Shown here: positions 56,890 through 64,000 of the stretch, piece by piece
How the letters are laid out: each line of letters starts with the position of its first letter
Numbering within the stretch: position 1 is the first letter of the stretch
Source: Clavaria fumosa
Taxonomy: Eukaryota > Basidiomycota > Agaricomycetes > Agaricales > Clavariaceae
Length of the DNA stretch: 64,000 nucleotides
Assembly (NCBI GenBank): GCA_951802425.1
Contig: OX637794.1
Span: 1,922,001 to 1,986,000, forward strand
Reading direction: 5' to 3'
Notes under the pieces: model-generated
Seen by the model: the letters and a program-made list of their open reading frames with translations, nothing else
What the model was told of the DNA's origin: nothing
Databases searched by the model: none
Position numbers and translations under genes: made by a program

Positions 56890-57339
56890 TCACCTCCGTT
56901 GCCTTCAGACCTGCTCCGCTACGTTAGCTGACACAGATCTGGTACTCTCTTGACTTACCTCCAGCACCGGACACTGCCGCCTTCTCCACCCTCACTCCTG
57001 AAACATACCTATCAGCTGTTTCATCACGGAAACAAAAGAATAACTACTTACCTCGTACAGCTGAGAGACTGCACGACACCTTATAGGTCCTGCACCACTG
57101 GCAGGCAACCCCCTCCACTCCATAACACGCACGCTGTTTCTGGGCACACCCTTCGCAGGCCGGCTCATGTTCCTATTCACCAGATCAGAAATCTACGCTT
57201 CATAGACTTCAAATTGACCGCTTACCTTGTCCCCAGGCTGTCGCGCAGCCCGCAACCTGATGTCCGTCCCCACTCCGGCCCTCCTCCCTTGCCGGGCTCC
57301 GCCGCCTTCTGCCTTGCGATCTCCACCCACACTGGCGTC
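56890..57339 (-). pseudogene. Zn2Cys6-like gene, 3' part
   Basis: Follows the copia-A1 3' LTR in element orientation. Predicted exons are 57,339-57,226, 57,172-57,052, 56,997-56,959 and a fragment from 56,918, with GT-AG introns of 53, 54 and 40 bp. Exon 2 encodes C-x2-C-x6-C-x7-C-x2-C-x6-C (CEGCAQKQRAC, CQWCRTYKVSC), the Zn2Cys6 spacing and identical to that in the gypsy-1 antisense gene. It ends abruptly at the SG fragment at 56,889. Confidence 0.65.
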
Positions 57340-57622
57340 TGAGAAGGCCAGATAGGCCAAAACCTCGAGATGGTGCCCAGGAAGGGTCACCAGAAGCTAA
57401 CAAGTGTTAGCTGGGCCAGAGGCACTCAGTAAGAGATGTATTCAAGGCATAGAAATGTACAAAACATGACATACCTGGGCCAGAGGCACTCAGTAAGAGA
57501 TAACTCTACTGATTGCCTCTGACACAGGTCTTCAGCCGCTTTTTGACCAAATAGAGGTAAACAACATCCAGAATAGGTATCTATTATGTAAACAGAGTTC
57601 CTCATCATCACAGAACTCAACA
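57340..57622 (-). repeat. Copia-A1 3' LTR, inverted
   Basis: 283 bp, the same length as the LTR at 15,113 and sharing its private variants. Its outer flank in element orientation is GACGC, matching GATGC at 15,108-15,112 except for one CpG transition. Confidence 0.9.
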
Positions 57623-57646
57623 CACCCCCTTGATGAGGCAACTCTC

Positions 57647-57897
57647 TCATCTTTTCAATCCAAGCATCTCCAGCATCTCCATGACTTTAACTCTACCAAG
57701 AGCTTTGGTCAAGATGTCTGCTGCCATAGCTGCAGTCCCAACATGTTTCAGAGATATGGCTCCCTTATCAACCTCATCCCTGAGCCAGTAAAAGCGCAAA
57801 TCCAGGTGTTTCATCCTGCCATGATGTTCAGGATTCTTAGCAACAGCAAGGGCAGATGCACTATCAAGCAACAGGGTGGATGAGCCTGAGACAGGGT
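57647..57897 (-). pseudogene. Copia-A1 pol, segment 4 (C-terminus)
   Basis: Encodes the RNase H end (LLLDSASALAVAKNPEHHG, KHLDLRFYWLRDEV) to the stop at 57,647. It begins at ATCCC (57,898-57,902), the complement of GGGAT, at the point where segment 3 stops at 39,209. Confidence 0.92.
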
Positions 57898-57902
57898 ATC
57901 CC

Positions 57903-58208
57903 TGTCAAGGAGACCTATGTAGATGAGTGTACAGGGCTCCTAGAGCCTCACTGGATGACTAGAGTCCAGTACAAGTCACTAAATTAGTAAAAGTACATAG
58001 GTAAATGAAGTACATGAGGGGACACTCACCTAGAGTCCAGTACAAGTCACTGAGGGACTGAAACTGGACTCTGTGGCGAAGTATCTATGCTTACATAAGC
58101 AACAACAGTTACATAATGCCTCAGGGTGAAAGGAAAGAGCCCTGGGCAACTATACAACTTAGGAAGGTGAAACTAATGTGAAGGAAGGATGGGCTATCAC
58201 ATTCAACA
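57903..58208 (-). repeat. Copia-B2 3' LTR
   Basis: Plus-strand limits TGTCAAGGAG to ATTCAACA, followed by the complement of the polypurine tract (CTCCCCCTTG). Confidence 0.93.
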
Positions 58209-58221
58209 CTCCCCCTTGATC

Positions 58222-61200
58222 TCACATCTCTTCCTGAAGTCCCATGAGATGCCTACATACTTCCACCTGTGCCCTAGGCAACCCTTTAGTCAGAATATCT
58301 GCAGGCGTCTCTGTAGTAGGTATATATGAGAGTGAAATCACTCCAGCCTCCACTTTCTCCCTGAGCCAATACAATCTCAAATCCAGGTGCTTCATGCGAC
58401 CATGGTGCTCAGGATTCTTTGCCACATTCATGGCAGACTGGTTGTCAACTCTCAACTTGGATGGCAAACTGGGTTTGTACCCAAATTCACTAAGAATGTT
58501 GTGCATCCATATCATCTCCTTTCCAGCCTCAACTGCAGCAATATACTCAGCCTCTGTGGTGGACAAGGCCACAATTGGCTGCAATTTGCTTCTCCAGCTT
58601 ACAGCACCAGTCCCAACTTTAATTAAGTACCCACTGGTGGACTTGCCAGACTGCTTGCACCCTCCAAAATCAGCATCAGAAAATGATGTGAACAGTTCAC
58701 CAGAGGATGAAGGACCATAGGTCAACTTCACATCCATAGTCCCCTTTACATATCTCATCACATGCTTCACTGCTTTCCAATGTGGAGGACCAGGATTGGA
58801 TGAGAATCTTGCAAGGACACCACATGCATATGCAATGTCTGGTCTGGTGGACACAGCCAAGTACATCAAAGCACCAACAGCACTCAAATATGGAGTTTCT
58901 TTCATTGCAGCTATCTCCTCAGGAGTACTGGCACCCATGTCTTTGTCCAATTGCAATCCAGGATCAATGGGAGTGGAGACAGGATGACAGTCAGACATCT
59001 TGAATCTTTCCAACACATCTAGGATATACTGCTTCTGGGATAATGAAATTGAGTGATTTGCATGATCTCTCTTAATCTCTATGCCCAACAGATAAGTGGT
59101 GGGACCCAAATTCCTGAGATCAAACTGCTTCCCCAACTCCTGAATGCATGAATTGATGGATGACTGAGATTTTGATGCAAATGTAATGTCATCTACCCAG
59201 ACAGGCACAAAAATGTGAACATCATCCTTCACAAAGACATAGATGCCATGGTCTGACTCTGATCGCTTAAATCCCATCTTTGAGAATGCAGCATGAAGAG
59301 TCTTATTCCAAACTCTTGAAGCCTGCTTCAAGCCATAGAGGGAGCGATTCAGCCTGCACACATAACCAGGTTGCACAAATCCCTGTGGTTGCTCCATGTA
59401 GATCTCTTCATCCAACTTCCCATTCACAAAAGCATGAGATATGTCCACAGTATGCAAATGCATGTCCTCAATGGCTGCCAGTGCCAAGATAAGCCTGATA
59501 GCAGGAGCACGACTGGTAGGAGCAAACACTTCAGTGTAATCCAGTCCAGGCCTCTAGCTATATCCCTTGGCCACAAAATGAGCCTTGTATCTCTCAATGC
59601 TCCCATCTGCCTTCCTTTTCACCTTAAACACCCATCCTGATCCAACGGCCCTCCTTCCAGGAGGCAACTTCACTAATTCCCAAGTACCATTCTCCAAATA
59701 CATTTGGTACTCTTCCTCACATGCCTTCTGCCAAAGATGAGCATCAGGACATTTCATTGCCTGTGCATAGTTGTGTGGGTCTGCTCCAGAAGCAAGACCA
59801 GCAAATTCAACCACTTCCTCCTCCTCCACTTCCTCCTCCTCCTCATTCTCTCCTAGGTTCAGCTCATCTCCTGAAGGTGAAGAAGTCCCCTCAACCATGG
59901 GTTCAGGTTCAGGTTTAACTTTCCACCATTCACCAGGAGGCCTCCTGAGACGAGCCTCTCGTCTCAGAGCAAGTGGTGGACTGGGAGTGCGAACCTCAGG
60001 AACTGGAGACTCCTCTCTCACTGGAGGGATTGCCATAGGATTACCATGTGCATCCAAATCATGCTCATCCATTACTTGGATATACTCAGAGACTGGCCCA
60101 GGGACTGGAGTGTTGGTTACCCTTGGCAAACTGTCCTGCTGGTGATGTCTCTTATGAGGGAAGTAATGTTCATCAAACTCAGCCCTCTCACTGATCACAG
60201 TTTTCTTGGTGGTAGGGTTATAAAACTTCCAACCCTTGTAGCCCTCTGGATATCCAATGAAGATGCATTTCTCCATGTGTGAACCAAGAAGTGACCTCTT
60301 GTCCTTCTGCACATGCACATATGCCTGGCAACCCCAGACTCTCAAATGGGACACATCAGGTTTCTTCTTGTGCCACAGAGTGTATGGTGTTACACCATTC
60401 AGAGTTAAAGTGGCACATCTATTCCTCACATGCACAAAGGCTGCAAGTGCCTCTCCCCAGAATTGCACAGGTAACCCAGATTCTTGCAGCAGGGTGGTTA
60501 TTCCATCCTGTATAGTGTGATTGGCTCGCTCTGCCACACCATTCTGCTGAGGATGATTTCTGGTTGTGTGCTGTCTCTGCACACCTTCAGCCAAAGTGTC
60601 ATGTAGAAAGGCATTGGACATGTACTCCCCCCCTTTGTCATCTCTAATTGTCCTGACCTTGCATCCCAAATACCTCTCTGCATAAGCTTGAAATTGCTTG
60701 TATGCAGTAAACACTTCACTCTTTGCCTTTAGCAAGTAAACCACCCAGAACCTTGAGGCATCATCAATAAATGTGACCCAATAGCGATATCCAGAGTGTG
60801 TTCTAACACTCAATGGACCATGAACATCAGAATGCACCAGTTCCAACAGCTCAGTAGCCCTGTGCTGGGACAAAGGGAATGGATTGGCATGCATCTTTCC
60901 AGCTAGACATGGCTCACAAAACCCAGTTGGTAAAGACTTGGACTGCAGCCTAAGTCCAGTGACCAAAGAATCCCTGGCCATTCTCATTACTCCATCCATG
61001 TTCTGATGTGCTAAACGACGATGCCACAGAGCATAATCCATAGGAGGTGTTGCTGACAAGCAGGCTTGCTCTCTCACTACTTCAGTTCTGCCATTGAGGG
61101 AAGCATTGTTGTTGGGGTGAATAGAGGCAGTGAATTTGACTTGGCCATTCTGTCCAAAGTACAGGAACAAAGAATCAATGGACACAACATAGTGGCAGTG

Positions 61201-62328
61201 GCGGGTGAGGTATAGGATGGACAGGAGACTGCTGTCAAGGTCTGGAACATGCAGGACACGAGTAAATGTCAAAATCTTCGCATCCTTGCCTCCTACATCA
61301 GGTATAAAGTGCACCACACCTACTCCCTTTGAATAGACCACATTTCCATCAGCCAAACGAATAGGAACAGAATAAGGTGAATATTGATGGATATAGTGCC
61401 TGTTTGGAGTCATGTGAGCTGAGGCACCTGAGTCTGCAGTCCATTCCATGTCAGTCTTTCCCAAAGATTCAGGGGAGCAAAGACTTGCATTCCCTGCAAA
61501 CTCCTGGGCTGGAGCAGCTTGCTGTCCAGAATTCCCAGTCCTTCCACTCATCCCCTGTCCCTGAGCCTTCCATCTGGCCTCCCTTTGAGCAGCAGCAAAC
61601 TGCTTGCACCTATCCATGGTGTGTCCAACTCTTCCATAGAAGTCACAATTATACAAGGTGCGAGGTCTGGGAGTATTCTGCTTTGCCCCAGAGGTGGAGG
61701 CAGTGAGGGCACGAGCTGGGGAGGCAGGGGAAGCATTCTCTGCCTGCTGGCACTGGATCTCCTCGTTTTTGAAGGCCTCCTGGAGTGTCCTCTTATCAAT
61801 CTTGTCCAGGAGCATGAGAGATGAGCGAAAGGCCTGGTACTCAGCTGGGAGGTCACGAAACATTTCCATAGCCTGTAATTCATCATCCAACTCTGCCACA
61901 GTAAAGCTGTCAGGCCTCAAAGAGCAAATTGCCTGCATAGCACTCTCAATCCTTCCCATCAACCCAATCAAAGTCTCCTCTGTCCCCTTTGTGATGGAGA
62001 AGAGCTCAGCATAGGCATTAAAGTGAAGTGCTGGCTTCTTGGAGACATGGGCAGCACCCAACCTATCCCAAATCTCCTTGGGATCATCTTCAAACCCCTC
62101 AAAATGAGCCATCTGGCTCGTCTCAACCCTCATCTTTAACCACCCAGCAGCCTTGTCAAAGTCCTGCAAGAACTTGTCCAGGTCTGCAGACTCTGGACCA
62201 GGCTTAGTCCTCTCTCCAGTCACCACTCTCCACACTCCAAGAGCCTGGAGGGAAGACTTCATAATAGTCTTCCACTCCTTATAATTGCTGTCAGACAGCT
62301 TAGGAAAATCTGGGATAGAACCAGCCAT
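58222..62328 (-). pseudogene. Copia-B2 gag-pol polyprotein with one nonsense codon
   Basis: 1,369 codons from the ATG at 62,328. Gag starts MAGSIPDFPKLSDSN; knuckle CDFYGRVGHTMDRC with Tyr for the second Cys; protease DSGASAHM; integrase VHSDVHGPL, IRDDKGGEYMS, NGVAERANH; RT WVDDITFAS; RNase H SDADFGGCKQ and TEAEYIAA. A single TAG (plus-strand 59,554-59,556) replaces the CAG seen in the other copy (YSQRPG) at the start of RT. Otherwise the frame is complete. Confidence 0.93.
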
Positions 62329-63185
62329 CTCTCCAACAAAGGACTAAAAATGCGAAATAGAGGGGTGACAAAAATCGCGATGGCGAGGGAAGGGACTGTG
62401 CGATTTTGCGCGAACTCCGTAGGCTGGTGGGGCTATAGGGCCTCTATCGATGGGCCAAAGGGCTTGGTGATAGCTGTGGTCCTGAGTGAGATATGACGAA
62501 ATTTCGAAATGGGTGGAGTTGAATGGCAATGATGAAATTGGCGATTGCAAGGGAACGACTGATGCGATTTACTGCGAACTTGGGGAGCTGATGGGCATTG
62601 ATGTGTAGTATGGGCACCCGAAATGGCAAATGGGTATGATAAGACGTTGTTGAGATACGATGAATTTTGTCACAGGAGGGCGTCTGTGAGGCAAAATGGG
62701 AAACGACGATTGTGGACGAACGACTGATGCGAATCGTGCGAAACCCCGCGTGCTGGTAGAGACAATATGGTAGGCCGGGTCCACAAAGAATCAAGGGAAT
62801 CCTAGCAGTGGTTACTGAGATATTTGCAACTCTGGGATATGGTCTGGGAGGCGAAATGGGCACAGTGCCAGATCTCGGGAACGGATGGTCGGATCGGTGT
62901 AAAACTTGGTACGACGATGGATGCAGTAGGTGCAAGGCGTCTGACAGAGTTTGGAGTGAATCCGTAATCAGGATCCCAAGATATGAGATGTTGGAGAAAT
63001 AGGAGAACAATGTCTCAGATGGAGACAGGCGCACTGCGAGCCAGTCCGAGCAGCTAACGACGTAAAACTCCGTATTCCGGGGTAATGGAAGGCGTAGAAT
63101 CTGTTGGTCGAAACGGCAAGGCAATCAGAGCAGTAGTTCTCGAGATATAGTCGATTTTTGCGCTCAGAGGCCGGGTCTCATAATC
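62329..63185 (-). other. Copia-B2 leader and primer site
   Basis: 857 bases, same length as the leader at 39,516. The primer site GATTATGAGACCCGGC lies against the LTR at 63,170-63,185 (minus strand) and matches the tRNA-Met-type anticodon arm. Confidence 0.75.
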
Positions 63186-63491
63186 TGTCAAGGAGACCTA
63201 TGTAGATGAGTGGACAGGGCTCCTAGAGCCTCACTGGATGACTAGAGTCCAGTACAAGTCACTGAATTAGTAAAAGTACATAGGTAAATGAAGTACATGA
63301 GGGGACACTCACCTAGAGTCCAGTACAAGTCACTGAGGGACTGAAACTGGACTCTGTGGCGAAGTATCCATGCTTACATAAGCAACAACAGTTACATAAT
63401 GCCTCAGGGTGAAAGGAAAGAGCCCTGGGCAACTATACAACTTAGGAAGGTGAAACTAATGTGAAGGAAGGATGGGCTATCACATTCAACA
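63186..63491 (-). repeat. Copia-B2 5' LTR
   Basis: 306 bp, plus-strand limits TGTCAAGG to CATTCAACA; followed by GTGAT. Confidence 0.93.
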
Positions 63492-63718
63492 GTGATTACT
63501 TTGAGGTACATATACCATTGGTAGTTATTAATAGCTATCACATGACTGTAGTAGTATATAAGCAGAGTACCAGCTGTAGTAGATACCCCAGCTGGTTATC
63601 TAAAGTTGTTCTCTGGTCACCACCACTGCTACCAACTCAACCTCACTCCTCACAGTTGCCATTGTCATCTCTCGATAGGATCTTAACTGATCGACACTGA
63701 TAACCAGTTTCTATAACA
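63492..63718 (+). repeat. Right part of a diverged SG LTR
   Basis: Starts at GTGATTACTTTGAGG and ends CTATAACA. Contains TATATAAGC and a hairpin ACCAGCTG/CAGCTGGT that differs from other SG LTRs by a compensated A-T to C-G change. Together with the inverted piece at 56,167-56,261 it makes a full LTR around the copia-B target GTGAT. Confidence 0.85.
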
Positions 63719-64000
63719 CCCCAGAGGGGACTGAAGGGCTGGGGGTGCCTCAGAGAGGTGGTAGTGCCTCAGGGAGGCAGTATTGCAAAAGGTGAGGAAG
63801 CCAGTGTATGGCTTTGTGTTAGGATCGCTTATGTAAGCCATCCCAAAGTGCAGTTGTGGAGAAACTGGGGAGGGTTGTTGGAAGGTCACATGACCTGTGG
63901 CTGGGTCGGATTATGTAATCATGTAAGATCACATGACCTGGGGCCTGGGCGCATCACGTGATCCGAGCGTCCGAGCGTGGGAACGCCGGCAAGTGCCGAA
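63719..64000 (+). other. Window end; possible LTR start and CACRTG palindromes
   Basis: No gene seen. TGTTAGGATCGCTTATGTAAGCC at 63,817 resembles the start of the gypsy-2 LTR, so another LTR may begin here. Three palindromes follow: GGTCACATGACC (63,884), ATCACATGACC (63,929) and ATCACGTGAT (63,953). Confidence 0.4.

Larger units (their letters stand above)
57903..63491 (-). mobile_element. Copia-B2, nearly complete Ty1/copia element, minus strand
   Basis: 5,589 bp with 306-bp LTRs at both ends, leader and full gag-pol. The flanks do not match each other (ATCCC left, GTGAT right); each matches the far end of another copia-B piece, because the element is one of the two products of an inversion between copia-B copies. 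Confidence 0.92.

Overview
The window is a dense nest of transposable elements from a fungal genome, most likely a basidiomycete (Agaricomycetes). Evidence for this is the very short GT-AG introns (40-57 bp) in every spliced gene, the element families present (Helitron, chromodomain Ty3/gypsy, Ty1/copia, an intron-bearing DDE transposon) and Zn2Cys6-type genes. No ordinary housekeeping gene is visible, and species cannot be assigned from the sequence alone.

Left part (1-12,590): a Helitron whose large rolling-circle replicase/helicase gene also carries a C-terminal cysteine-protease-like domain. It is cut by a complete TA-flanked DDE transposon (1199-4233) and by a 1.2-kb solo LTR (5214-6440, duplication CTCAT). 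Removing both leaves the Helitron frame continuous. Positions 12,483-14,574 hold no recognisable gene.

Centre (14,575-57,900): a Zn2Cys6-like gene begins at 14,575 and is split by a copia element (copia-A1, 5' LTR 15,113). Copia-A1 is itself broken by: a decayed chromodomain gypsy element (gypsy-1, 16,484-26,187) that carries an eight-exon antisense gene; a small gag-only LTR element (SG1, 29,012-30,436); a younger sister copy copia-A2 (30,734-38,169), itself hit by SG2; and a second copia family (copia-B, from 39,210). The copia-B nest holds SG3 inside an older SG LTR, a tRNA-like sequence, gypsy-2 (47,502-54,442, itself hit by an SG solo LTR) and recombined copia-B pieces.

Right part (56,167-63,718): the 3' end of copia-A1 and the rest of the Zn2Cys6-like gene lie here on the minus strand, next to a nearly complete minus-strand copia-B2 (57,903-63,491). 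Target-site duplications are swapped between copia-B ends (GGGAT at 39,205 with 57,898; ATCAC at 56,167 with GTGAT at 63,492). This shows that recombination between two oppositely oriented copia-B copies inverted the segment between them. The four coding pieces of copia-A1 sum to exactly 1,444 codons when re-joined across all insertions and the inversion.

Main points of interest are the SG family (about 1.4 kb, one zinc-knuckle Gag-like protein, no pol, predicted Tf1-like self-priming), the antisense spliced gene in gypsy-1, and the TSD-proven inversion. All boundaries and duplications were read by eye; family names come from motif recognition, not database searches.
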